Source of the DNA: Archivesica marissinica
Lineage: Eukaryota > Mollusca > Bivalvia > Venerida > Vesicomyidae
Length of the DNA: 64,000 nucleotides
NCBI GenBank assembly: GCA_014843695.1
Contig: JABXNX010000074.1
Coordinates: forward strand, 1-64,000
Direction: 5' to 3'
Part shown: positions 10,148 to 21,606 of the stretch, piece after piece
How the letters are laid out: each line of letters opens with the position of its first letter
Position numbering within the stretch: the stretch's first letter is position 1
Position numbers and translations under genes: made by a program
The notes under the pieces: model-generated
What the model saw: the letters and a program-made list of their open reading frames with translations, nothing else
Databases searched by the model: none
What the model was told of the DNA's origin: nothing

Positions 10148-10764
10148 GTGTACTAGTTACAATGATTAGCTGTCATCCTTTCTATATAGATCGTTTTCTT
10201 TTATGGTTTCCAGTGAATGGTTGAGTTTTCTCAGTGGAAGAAAACTCCATCTTACACCGCATTGAAAAAGTGAAAAATGGCATTTTTTCTGCCACCGGGT
10301 GCGTTCCGTATTCCTGCGCAGTTAGATGTACTATTGTATTTTAGCTTTTTTCTGACTATCATGAATAATTAATCATTCATTAATATATTCAAATGAATTT
10401 TGTTTTGTCTGTAGTTTTTAATTTTGACAGCAAACAGAAACTAATTTGAAAATTATGCAAGAACTATTTCTTATTGCGGGCGTTCACACGGCGGTTGTGT
10501 CACGTAGTGCAATGAAGCTCCAGACAGGGCAGGTAAAATGCATACAATTTGAAATTAAATATTAATATTAGCCAGTCATTGGAAATCATAAAAGAAACAG
10601 ATTTGTGTTTAATAGTTTAAGATAGGATGCTATTTCATCTCGTATTCAACGAGATTTGCGGCGTTAGCGCCCGCTGGATCACCAGATGAAATAAAACCCT
10701 ATCTCACACCAATAAACACAAATACCCTCCATATCGTACAACGAGAGGCATCGCTGCTTGTTCT

Positions 10765-11110
10765 ATTACCTCCCTTTACAGATAACATCCGATTTATCCC
10801 GAACTGATATCGGTCCTTTCAGTTGGAATCCTTTGTGTTTACTGTTGTTTCCGAACTAGATGTTATGGTATGATAAATGCGATTTCATCAAAATCATGTT
10901 AATTAATTGATAACAATGTTTTTACATATAAAACACCCATTGGTTATACAGTAGGATATCTGTCGAGATATAGCAATTGGTAATTTAGAAGATAAGAAAA
11001 TGATGAAAAATGATAGCATGCTGCTGTGCAAAGGAAACAACGATAACAACGTAGGATACCACTTAAGAGGACATACATACCTATCAGGGACAATAACCGA
11101 CATATGTCTC
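10765..11110 (+). repeat. Dispersed about 350-bp element, plus orientation
   Basis: Relative of 3035-3401, starting attacctccctttacagata and ending near catatgtctcgcac. Confidence 0.75.
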
Positions 11111-11544
11111 GCACTGTATTCGTGATAAGACCAGTAGTAGGGCCTACCGCGGCACGTTTTGAAGTATAGGAGTCCAACAGTGCAGGTTCATTTTTAAAAC
11201 AGGAATGTGACTAATTTGATACTTAAGAAATCCTAAGACGTGTTTCTATTTAAGGCTTACACGACTTTGTTGACGATATGAGTATTGATTGCCATTGCAT
11301 GTATATCATGACTTCACACACGTTAATTATTAATAAATATACCAACTTTACACGCATTGTATAAATGGAATAGCCAAAACACCGTGCGCGCGCAGCATAG
11401 TTCAAGGTATGTATATCGCAGAATAACCGGAGGTAGATTTTACTCTACACGTATGTATGTTATTAGCTGGGTCGTGTTAGAATAATAAAAATTAATATAA
11501 CGCATGCTGTATAATATAATATAAAGTAACGTGTTTATTATAGG

Positions 11545-11776
11545 GCCAGTCGATCATTACTGAGTTATCAGGCACCTTGTTTTTATGAACATCAGTATTT
11601 CCCAAATCATATGATTGTACGACAGCCACCAGGTTGATAAGCCATCGGTAAGCATTATGTAACTATCTGGCGGCTCACCAACCGGACATATCAGAACGAT
11701 ATCCCTGATGAGGTTTAAACCATCGACCTCCCGCTCCCTCTGCGGACACCTTAACCACAAGGCCACGGAGGCGGTA
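11545..11776 (-). repeat. tRNA-derived SINE
   Basis: On the minus strand it begins accgcctccgtggccttgtg then gttaagg (A-box-like), with a B-box-like ggtcgatggtttaaacc. The head resembles a class II (Ser/Leu type) tRNA, but no full cloverleaf was found. Confidence 0.7.
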
Positions 11777-12059
11777 ATATAACTACTTGTATTAGTTTGC
11801 AAGGACCACACACGTAGTTTGGGATACAACGTCAAAAGGGCATACATTTATATCCAACTATTCGGACAACCTATAACTGTAGAAATGCTTATCACAAACA
11901 TACAGACAAACGCGACCAACATAATAAAGGCCAATCTAGCCATAGACGATAGGCCCAATAACGTTCCAGTAGTCAGTTGGTAGCTATACATGGACCAGAG
12001 GTATCTACGTCGTCCGAATATAGATCCCTATCTACATGATTATATAAGAAGGGAGCCAT

Positions 12060-12488
12060 AAATGGTGGCACGTATAGTCAGGGTCTGCTTGATTCCATAA
12101 ACGGTGGCACGTATAGTCAGGGTCTGCTTGATTCCATAAACGGTGGCACGTATAGTCAGGGTCTGCTTGATTCCATAAACGGTGGCACGTATAGGGGAGG
12201 TCTGCTTGATTCCATGAACGGTGGCACGTATAGTCAGGGTCTGCTTGATTCCATAAACGGTGGCATGTATAGTTAGGGTCTGCTTGATTCCATAAACGGT
12301 GGCACGTATATATAGTTAGGGTCTGCTTGATTCCATGAACGGTGGCACGTATAGTCGAGGTATGCTTGATTCCATGAACGGTGGCACGTATAGTTAGGGT
12401 CTGCTTGATTCCATAAACGGTGGCACGTATAGTTAGGGTATGCTTGATTCCATAAACGGTGGCACGTATAGTCAGGGTCTGCTTGATT
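12060..12488 (-). repeat. 39-bp minisatellite, about 11 units
   Basis: Unit gattccataaacggtggcac then gtatagtcagggtctgctt, with tagtcagg/tagttagg variants. It is absent from copy B. The open frames through it reflect the 13-codon unit. Confidence 0.95.
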
Positions 12489-13181
12489 GACATTTCTATC
12501 TCGGTTACTGGTATAGTGGAGTTTGAACGCTCGCACACAATGTTGGGTTTTAAGTAGGATTGGAACATACACCGATGAGAGGCAAGTGGTTTGAAATCAA
12601 CCACAGCAACCCGTACTGTATGCTATAGCAAACGACCTCTATAAGCTGGTATTTCAGAAATTAAGCCTCACCATGTTATATATAGTTATATTATAGAAAG
12701 CCATACAATCGTTTACAAGCTAACTAGACAATTATAATAGTCTATGCAAAATCTAAATACGCCACATTTTGGGTTAACTCTTTCAGAGCCGAATAAATTC
12801 AGAGTAATGTGCAAACAACATAGATCCAGATCATCCGCGGCATAGCGCAGCGTCTGATTAGGATCTATGTTGTTTACTATTCGGACATGTGCTTCAGCTC
12901 CACTGCCTGAAGAGCAATCAGCATATAGCCTGATCAGACGGCACGTTCGGTTCTGTCTGATCGGGTTCTCGGCTGTTTGCTACGGCGCTTTTATGCGACA
13001 TTGGCGGCGAAAGTGTTAAGATATATAAAGATATATTCCTGATCAAATAGAGTGTCACAATTTCTAAAAACAAGTTGCTATCATACAATTGTATTAGCTA
13101 CAAAACCAGAATTATACAAGTTGTGCAGTAAACACATCAATCGTTTCTAACATTAATACTGTACTTGAACAGTGTTGAACT

Positions 13182-13360
13182 ACAGTCTGCATCCGCTATG
13201 TCGAATTCCGTCGGACCGAACAAAATACTTCGACATAACCGAAATTCGATATAAACGGAGCCAGTTATATGTAACATGATAGTGCCTGAAACAGGATTTT
13301 GATCCGACTTCGAGATAACCGGATAATTCGACATAGCCGACTTTGACATAACGGATATAA
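13182..13360. mobile_element. MITE-like element with tatgtcgaat motifs
   Basis: Starts tacagtctgcatccgctatg and ends gacataacggatata. The ends are imperfect inverted repeats. Relatives are at 15009-15201, 30426-30604 and 32089-32280. The layout recalls Tc1/pogo-type non-autonomous elements with a TA target, but that is an inference. Confidence 0.7.
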
Positions 13361-13810
13361 TCTTGTCACTAGGTTAGTCTATTTTCATTCGGATCTCTTC
13401 TTGGTTTAAACAGTCTACATTATATAATATAATTTACAACATAATTATGTACACAATAAATATAAGTGGATTGAAATGAAAGCTAAAAGCTTATTGGATT
13501 TCTTCTTAATTAACAAATAATATCGATGCATTAATATGCTTAGATCACTTTTACCAGCACGTTTGAACATTACCATTGCAAATAGTTCCTAGATTATGTG
13601 AATGGATGTCTTGAAGCCGAGTTCATACTTATTTTCAAGATACCCCTATAAGTCATATCTGCACAGTGTTATATAGATTTATTGTTATTAATTGTCTCAT
13701 TCCCTCTTTTCTACTCTGCTAGACAATTTCATATATCATCATATTCGATAACATATTATATATAGTCTCTCTACTGTTCAGCTTTAACCTTTAGTTAGTT
13801 AATACTATAT

Positions 13811-14145
13811 AATTCCAATATGCAGTTTTCACTTATAGTCATATCTTTTGATTTGTATATATGTTGAGGACCTCATGGTAGATTAACTTTTGTTAAATGA
13901 GTTCTCTCGTAAAATAAAGTCTTTATTATTATTATAATTAACATTGTTGACATATAAAACGGGACACTCACAACCGTAATTCACAAATTCCAATATGCAG
14001 TTTTCACTTATAGTCATATCTTTTGATATGTCGAGGACCTCATGGTATATTCACTTTTGTTAAATGAATTCTCTCGTAAAATAAAGTCTTTATTATTATT
14101 ATTATTATTATTAACATTGTTGACATATAAAACGGGACATTCACA
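13811..14145 (+). repeat. Local direct duplication of about 165 bp and (att)n run
   Basis: The stretch from aattccaatatgcagttttc to aaaataaagtctttatt occurs at 13811 and again at about 13987. Copy B has it once (31067). The second copy carries a longer attattatt run. Confidence 0.85.
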
Positions 14146-14182
14146 ACCGCACTATTTCGGTTTTTTAAACAGGAATGCGACT

Positions 14183-14285
14183 TTAACCCTTGCACCGCCA
14201 ATGTCGCATAAAAGCGACATTGTAAAAAGTCTGATCAGGTTGTCTACTTTTTGCCAATGCGCTTTTATGCGAGGTTGGATTTCTT
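14183..14285. repeat. Dispersed repeat with cgccaatgtcgcataaaagc
   Basis: Contains cgccaatgtcgcataaaagc followed by an inverted tgcgcttttatgcgaggtt. Related sequence is at 12772-13022, and copy B has it at about 31266-31360. Confidence 0.6.
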
Positions 14286-14497
14286 TAGAGAAGCACTGGC
14301 TACTAACGAGTACATTTACATGATAACAACTTTCTTAAAAATGGTGACAGTCATTTTGTTTAGGAGATACGACTTTAATAAACTGGTTTCAGCAATATTA
14401 CTGTTAAATTACCCCAGTATAAGGATACGTTTTCACAAAATCACCAAAATGTTTGTAATTGGTGGATTACTAAATTAACCAAATTTTGCAAGGTGAA

Positions 14498-14850
14498 TGA
14501 GAGACATTAGTCAGTTATTGCCCATGCATACTTATGAAAGTAGATTGGTCCTCTTAATTGGCTTCCTCTGTTTTTATCGCCGTTTCCTTTGCAAAACATG
14601 CTATCTGTTTTCATTAGTTTTCTTATCTTACAATTATTAAATTACTAAATATCGACAGATATCCTACAGCATGTCCAATGGATACTTTACTGTAGAAATT
14701 GTTTATAAATTAATTAACATGCTTTTGATAAAATCACATTTATCATACCGCAACATATGGTTAGGGAACACCAACAAAATAAAGTATTGAACTAAAAGGA
14801 CCAATACATATTTCGGGATAAATCAAACTAATATGTCAAAGGAGGTAATC
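14498..14850 (-). repeat. Dispersed about 350-bp element, minus orientation
   Basis: Relative of 3035-3401. It is the source, or a sibling, of the partial copy at about 15720-15975. Confidence 0.75.
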
Positions 14851-15008
14851 GAAAACCCAGTAATGTCTCTCATCATAGTGCTTAGGTTTCGAGAAAGACA
14901 TATCTTACAGGGACTTTTAACTCTCAACGGATTCATCTTGGAACGTGTATTGTGAGATCAACGTTCAAGTAAAGCGGTGGCATACACACGATTAATGTAT
15001 TTTACGTC

Positions 15009-15201
15009 TACAGCCGTTATGTCGAATTCCGTCGGACCGAACAAAATACCTCGACATAACCGAAGTTTGACTTAATGAAATTCTACATAAACGGAGCCAG
15101 TTATGTAAAATGATAGGGTCTGAAACAGGATTTTGATCTAACTTCGAGATAACTGGAGAATTCGACATAACGGACTTTGACATAATGGATATAGACTGTA
15201 T
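15009..15201. mobile_element. MITE-like element, second copy
   Basis: Starts tacagccgttatgtcgaatt and ends catttatg-like inverted sequence (cataatggatatagactgta), so both ends finish as TACAG/CTGTA. It matches 32089-32280 in copy B. Confidence 0.75.
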
Positions 15202-15253
15202 ATTATTTTTACAGGCAATCTGAAAGCAACCTTGAAATAATTGGATTTAGCGT

Positions 15254-15686
15254 CTACAATCTGTATTCAAGCAATGTTGCAAATCGTTCCTCATCACCTC
15301 TGTAGTTTGCTGCCAATATCACCTTTGTGTCAGTACCATAAAACTTTGATAAGTTAATATTGCCTTCCCATTGCACGGGACCGAGTGATTCCAGTGGATG
15401 GACATTTTTTTCTACAAATATAACCACTTGTTTCGCTTTAGGGACGTGAGTGCGGAACTTCACTTCAGGTTGACTCATTTCCGCATGTAGTATTAAAGGT
15501 TCGAACATGTAGCAGCCTTCTTTCCAGTGGCCCAGCTGGCGTGGATACGGGTAAACGCCATCGGGGATTTCTCTGCATTGGATCAGGTAGATAAAGAGAC
15601 CGAGGGACGTGTGAGTCTGATCCTCCGCTGTGTTACCATGGATTTGAAGCTTGTAGAAACCAGTAGAAGGAATGTTCACAAGGAAT
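15254..15686 (-). pseudogene. KY: Truncated KY-like terminal exon, copy A
   Basis: Encodes the last 144 codons of the KY/hillarin-like gene, almost identical to the end of 32334-34056. It reads on the minus strand through the last beta-domain to the stop codon at 15254. Homology with copy B stops abruptly at 15686 (aaggaat). The next 290 bp duplicate the region around 14455-14735 and then run into the 84-bp satellite and the gap. There is no room for the rest of the gene, so this is a broken copy or an assembly chimera. Confidence 0.85.
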
Positions 15687-15696
15687 TGGTGTTCAC

Positions 15697-15975
15697 ATGT
15701 AATTGGTGGATTACTAAATTAACTCAATTTTGCAAGGTGAATGAGTCAGTTATTGCCCATGCATACTTATGAAAGTAGATTGGTCCTCTTAATTGGCTTC
15801 CTCTGTTTTTATCGCCGTTTCCTTTGCAAAACATGCTATCTGTTTTCATTAGTTTTCTTATCTTATAATTATAAAATTACTAAATATCGACAGATATCCT
15901 ACAGCATGTCCAATGGATACTTTACTGTAGAAATTGTTTATAAATTAATTAACATGCTTTTGATAAAATCACAAA
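15697..15975 (-). repeat. Displaced partial copy of the 350-bp element and its flank
   Basis: Repeats 14455-14735. At ttaactcaatttt it matches the copy B version (31555) better than the nearby copy A version (ttaaccaaatttt). Confidence 0.8.
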
Positions 15976-16000
15976 CGGTCACATTCGTGGTCAATCATGT

Positions 16001-17000
16001 NNNNNNNNNNNNNNNNNNNNNNNNNNNNNNNNNNNNNNNNNNNNNNNNNNNNNNNNNNNNNNNNNNNNNNNNNNNNNNNNNNNNNNNNNNNNNNNNNNNN
16101 NNNNNNNNNNNNNNNNNNNNNNNNNNNNNNNNNNNNNNNNNNNNNNNNNNNNNNNNNNNNNNNNNNNNNNNNNNNNNNNNNNNNNNNNNNNNNNNNNNNN
16201 NNNNNNNNNNNNNNNNNNNNNNNNNNNNNNNNNNNNNNNNNNNNNNNNNNNNNNNNNNNNNNNNNNNNNNNNNNNNNNNNNNNNNNNNNNNNNNNNNNNN
16301 NNNNNNNNNNNNNNNNNNNNNNNNNNNNNNNNNNNNNNNNNNNNNNNNNNNNNNNNNNNNNNNNNNNNNNNNNNNNNNNNNNNNNNNNNNNNNNNNNNNN
16401 NNNNNNNNNNNNNNNNNNNNNNNNNNNNNNNNNNNNNNNNNNNNNNNNNNNNNNNNNNNNNNNNNNNNNNNNNNNNNNNNNNNNNNNNNNNNNNNNNNNN
16501 NNNNNNNNNNNNNNNNNNNNNNNNNNNNNNNNNNNNNNNNNNNNNNNNNNNNNNNNNNNNNNNNNNNNNNNNNNNNNNNNNNNNNNNNNNNNNNNNNNNN
16601 NNNNNNNNNNNNNNNNNNNNNNNNNNNNNNNNNNNNNNNNNNNNNNNNNNNNNNNNNNNNNNNNNNNNNNNNNNNNNNNNNNNNNNNNNNNNNNNNNNNN
16701 NNNNNNNNNNNNNNNNNNNNNNNNNNNNNNNNNNNNNNNNNNNNNNNNNNNNNNNNNNNNNNNNNNNNNNNNNNNNNNNNNNNNNNNNNNNNNNNNNNNN
16801 NNNNNNNNNNNNNNNNNNNNNNNNNNNNNNNNNNNNNNNNNNNNNNNNNNNNNNNNNNNNNNNNNNNNNNNNNNNNNNNNNNNNNNNNNNNNNNNNNNNN
16901 NNNNNNNNNNNNNNNNNNNNNNNNNNNNNNNNNNNNNNNNNNNNNNNNNNNNNNNNNNNNNNNNNNNNNNNNNNNNNNNNNNNNNNNNNNNNNNNNNNNN
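16001..17000. other. Assembly gap, 1000 N
   Basis: Exactly 1000 N. The left edge (15976-16000, ggtcacattcgtggtcaatc) and the right edge (17002 on) both belong to the 84-bp satellite, so the gap most likely hides more of it. The true length is unknown. Confidence 0.97.
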
Positions 17001-17001
17001 G

Positions 17002-17410
17002 TTAATGTGGAGCATTGGACTATTGGTGACTAAGGTATGAAGCTGACCTCACAAAAGGTCACATTCGTGGGCAATCATTTATATGTTAATGTGGAGCATT
17101 GGACTATTGGTGACTAAGGTATGAAGCTGACCTCACAAAAGGTCACATTCGTGGTCAATCATTTATATGTTAATGTGGAGCATTGGACTATTGGCGACTA
17201 AGGTATGAAGCTGACCTCGCAAAAGGTCACATTCGTGGTCAATCATTTATATGTTAATGTGGAGCATTGGACTATTGGTGACTAAGGTATGAAGGTGACC
17301 TCACAAAAGGTCACATTCGTGGTCAATCATGTACATGTTAATGTGGAGCATTGGACTATTGGTGACTAAGGTATGAAGCTGACCTCACAAAAGGTCACAT
17401 TCGTGGTCAA
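17002..17410 (+). repeat. 84-bp minisatellite, copy B edge
   Basis: About 4.9 units matching 1-409. A few base changes lie between or beside the half-sites (cgcaaaa, gaaggtgacct), and both half-sites are kept in every unit. Confidence 0.97.
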
Positions 17411-17553
17411 CTGACAATTACTCCAAGTGACCAACCAATCATAATCACTCGCCAAGCTAAATATATTGGTGAACTATCTAACAACAGAAACATCCATTAA
17501 GTTAATACATGTATAGCATTTATCGCAATATAAAGAAAACACTTTGCAGTGGG

Positions 17554-18171
17554 TACATAACCTATATTAATCACCCTCGTTGGTGCGGATGAAAGCGTAA
17601 ATGTGGTCATGCGAGTGGGAGGAAACCAGAGTACCCGGAAAAAACCCACCTGTCCGATGTGGCGACCACCTTACCATCTCATATATTTCCCGGTCCGAGC
17701 ATCGACTCTGGGTTTCATTTGTGAGAAACGAGCGTGCTAACCACTGCGCTAATGGGAAAGTTTGGCTCGATATATGTGTTGGCAACAGTTAAATAGAGGA
17801 TCGACAACTAGTTGCATTGGTGAGAAGCGCTAACCTCTGCGCTAATCGGAAAGCTTTGGCTCGATATATGTGTTGGCACCAGTTAAATAGAGGATCGACC
17901 ACGGGTTGCATTGGCGAGAAGAGCTAACCACTGCGCAAATCGGAAAGCTTTGGCTCGATATATGTGTTGGCACCAGTTAAACAGAGGATCGACCACGTGT
18001 CGCATTGGTGAGAAGAGCTAACCACTGCGCTAATCGGAAAGCTTTGGCTCGATATATGTGTTGGCACCAGTTAAACAGAGGATCGACCACGGGTTGCATT
18101 GGTGAGAAGCGCTAACCACTGCGCTAATCGGAAAGCTTTGGCTCGATATGTGTGTTGGCAATAGTTAAATA
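17554..18171 (-). repeat. SINE-like element and 94-bp array, copy B
   Basis: Counterpart of 554-1170 at offset 17,001, with the same five-step 94-bp array grown from the tRNA-like head. Confidence 0.85.
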
Positions 18172-20035
18172 GTTAATGTGCACACCCATGAGCAATCGCA
18201 TGTTGTACTACATGTTCGTGTATAGTATGTCATGCATCACACAGCGTGCGTCCGTACATAACAACTGTCTAGGAACAGAACGAATCACAGAACATCACAG
18301 ATAAAAGCAAAAAGCAAATAACATATATCCAACATTTCCAGCTCTGTAGTTCATATATATTGTACTACAAGGAATATTGTATTGAAGGATAGAAAGTAGC
18401 GTGGTGTAAGTGTGCGCGTGCGTACGTGCGTACGTGCGTGCATACATGCACATGTGCGTGAGTGGGGTATGTTATAAACTATATATCGGCGTTACGCTCT
18501 TCACACAGTCCAATATTTTACATATTGGATCGTTTTCGGCTTATATCCTATACATAATTATAGATAGTACACTTTATTGATACGGGTATTATAGGATTAT
18601 GGACAATTGTCAATGTACCCGAACTCAGTGGAATACATTTACCTTTCTCAACAGTTACTTATCCAGTAGAATCCGTGGTCCAGTGGTAGAGCGACGGATT
18701 TGGAATCGAACTGTCCGGGGTTCGATAATCGGTCAGGCCACGTGTGTAGTGTCATTGAGCAATGCACCTTACACGCATTGCTTAGTACTGGTTAACCGCT
18801 TAGGTCGGCTAAGCTTTCCCAAGGGAACATGTATAGGTCACCGCAAGGGGTTTAACATTAACATAGATACATATTCAACAGTTACTTATTTCAAAAGAGA
18901 CGTGTACAACGAAGTTTCTAGCACAACACACATATAATAGAGTCGTTCATTTGCATAAATTACACGTGCACATATTCCGCTTTATTTAACAAAGGCCTGA
19001 GTGATATATTTCTACGCATAAGAACGACAAACGAGGGTTATTCTGCGATATACCATGGTTGATACTTATTATTTCGATTCTAACACTACTTTCTTCTAAT
19101 AATTTTAGATGAGAAAGGAGTATTTTCTTCAAACGCCGTGCATTTGGCTTTCGAAATTTCCTCCCGCATAAACTTTACACGCATTGTATAAATGGAATAG
19201 CCAAAACACGGTGCGCGCGCAGCGTAGTTCAAGGTAGGTATATCGCAGAATAACCCGTGGTAGATTTTACTCTACAAGTATGTATGCTATTAGCTGGGTC
19301 GTGTTAGAATTAATAATAATATTTCACTTTACAATTTACACTTTACCAATATTGCCTTTATTTGTTTTACAATGATTGTGAAGCAATCAAACACGCACAT
19401 GTACTATCTGGAGACCACCGGGTTGCATTGGTGAGAAGCGCGCATGCTAATGAAACGGTTATACAGCTTGTATACCGTATTGTTAGTATTTATGCAAATT
19501 TATGCTAATTGGCTAATATGAAAATGGTAATTTTTCAAACCTGTTTGCATTTACAAATACGGTAACTAGGGTTTATTCATAATGCCCATCAGTGTCCGAC
19601 AGGAACATGCGATGGGAATTTGATGTCTCTTTCAGATGTTTGATATCAGTACAATCTAATACTGGAACATAGAGTGGAGTAACCTATTATCGACGGATTC
19701 CTATTATCGACATATTCCTATGATCGGTGTATTCCTGTGCTTATTCCTATGGCAGTGCAATGTTTTTGTGTTTTTTTGGGAGAAATTATGTGATTTGAAA
19801 AGACTTCAGACTAGTTGATGTGTAGAAACGATGTGGTATAAGAATTCAGGCCATTGCAAACTGTAGGTTGGGCATACTGTATTATTTGGCGGAGGAATAC
19901 AGTGTGTAAACACAGTGACGTTATTCACAGGTGAGCACTGGCTACGCAAATCATTACTATCTAGGACAATTTTGCTGTTTTCCAGTTTGATTTAAAACGG
20001 TAGTTCTCAATAATAAGAGCCATTACTTATGTTGT
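18172..20035. other. Gene-free stretch with SINE and MITE-like element, copy B
   Basis: Counterpart of 1171-3034. It holds the alternating gtgcgtacgtgcgt tract (18409-18465), the tRNA-derived SINE-like element (18668-18866), the 20-bp inverted-repeat element (19035-19256) and the 84-bp direct repeat (19861-19944). No gene is seen. Confidence 0.75.
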
Positions 20036-20402
20036 ATTACCTCCCTGGACATATAAAGTCCGATTTATCCCGAAATGTATTTCAGTCCTTTAGTTGGAGT
20101 CCTTTGCTTTTACTGTTGTTCCTTAGCAGGATGTTGCGGTATGATAAATGTAATCAAAATCATGTTAATTAATTGATACCACATATTTTACAGTAAACTA
20201 TCCATTGGATATGCTGTAGGGTAAATTACGAGATTTAATAATTTAATAATTATAAGATGAGGAAGCGGAGGAAAGTGACTAGCATGTGGTGCAATGGAAA
20301 CAACGAGGAAAACAGATGTAACAAATTAAGAGGGGCAAATCTACTTTTAGGGATTATTCTGGTGCAGTAACTTACAAATGTCTCTCATTGTGTCACGGGT
20401 TC
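20036..20402 (+). repeat. Dispersed about 360-bp element, copy B
   Basis: Counterpart of 3035-3401. The 600 bp up to the minisatellite at 21022 show no gene. Confidence 0.8.
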
Positions 20403-21021
20403 ATCCATTGTGAAAATAAAAATCCAAAATATGGCAAAAAAAGCAATAGAAAGTGCAATGGGTATTGACATGTCTGTATGAAATAGAATATAGGCAAGGG
20501 ACAACTTGTTATATTTTAGACACAATTTGGTATTATTTTAAAACATGATATCTCAGAGAAAATAGACCAATATGAACGTCTAAAACATACATTAAAATGC
20601 GTCAAAGTGCACAATCCACGTTCTATGATTCAAACGTTTCCCGGAGATACATTGCCACTGACCTACTCAGCACCATATTACGTTTCGTGCTCAATTTAGT
20701 AGTAATCTAATAATTATGTCGAAAACTAATCCCTCTCGAATTGCTAGTACCGATGGCATGTTCAAATGCAGTCATTGTTTCACTATTCGCATATAAAAAT
20801 CGCCCGATATCACACAGACTATCATCAAATGTAACTCCATTCGGACATCCCACCGTTCATGAGCTCGAATATTGTAAGGTAAACCAACCAATGAATATTA
20901 GACAATCATTTATGACGTCCACTAAAATAAGCACAAGGAGCGAACAAGCATACACAACATGATACGACGGAAATAAGATAAATTATAGGTCTGCGGAATC
21001 TATGGTTTCCATACAAAATAT

Positions 21022-21601
21022 ACTTTCTACATCATGATACACTGTACTTTCTACATCATGATACACTGTACTTTCTACATCATGATACACTGTACTTTCT
21101 ATATCATGATACACTGTACTTTCTACATCATGATACACTGTACTTTCTACATCATGATACACTGTACTTTCTATATCATGATACACTGTACTTTCTACAT
21201 CATGATACACTGTACTTTCTACATCATGATACACTGTACTTTCTACATCATGATACACTGTACTTTCTATATCATGATACACTGTACTTTCTACATCATG
21301 ATACATTGTACTTTCTACATCATGATACACTGTACTTTCTACATCATGATGCACTGTACTTTCTATATCATGATACATTGTACTTTCTACATCATGATAC
21401 ACTGTACTTTCTACATCATGATACATTGTACTTTCTACATCATGATACACTGTACTTTCTACATCATGATACACTGTACTTTCTATATCATGATACACTG
21501 TACTTTCTACATCATGATACACTGTACTTTCTACATCATGATACACTGTACTTGTACTTTCTACATCATGATACACTGTACTTTCTACATCATGATACAC
21601 T
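21022..21601 (+). repeat. 24-bp minisatellite, copy B
   Basis: Same unit, unit number and internal variants as 4021-4600. Such identity in a fast-changing repeat argues that the two copies separated very recently or are alleles. Confidence 0.97.
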
Positions 21602-21606
21602 CTACA

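Larger units (their letters stand above)
10148..13085. other. Gene-free region found only in copy A
   Basis: About 2.9 kb that copy B replaces with a 200-bp SINE-like fragment (30125-30306). It holds a 345-bp dispersed element, a partial inverted-repeat element (11341-11490), a tRNA-type SINE, a 39-bp array and, at 12772-13022, a repeat with atgcgacattggcgg related to 14183-14285. No gene is seen. Confidence 0.8.
1..15686 (+). other. Segmental duplication, copy A
   Basis: This block recurs at 17002-32766 in the same orientation. Positions 1 to about 7055 match copy B at a constant offset of 17,001 with only about a dozen single-base differences that I noticed. After that the copies differ at a few percent of positions and by several indels. 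Copy A has extra sequence at 8296-8547 and 10148-13085, and lacks the insertions found in copy B at 24221-24394, 25111-27835 and 29109-29595. It could be a true tandem duplication or two haplotypes placed in tandem by the assembler; the flanking gap leaves both open. Confidence 0.9.

Noticed and set aside
9443..10156. 237-codon hydrophobic repeat protein
   Set aside because: It is the translation of the 42-bp minisatellite. Unit number differs between the two copies and there is no conserved start context.
11557..11847. 96-codon frame on the minus strand
   Set aside because: It overlaps a tRNA-derived SINE with clear A- and B-box-like motifs.
15741..17040. Long frames across the N gap (also at 42169-43270)
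   Set aside because: Most of the residues are undefined because they come from 1000 N; no evidence of coding.
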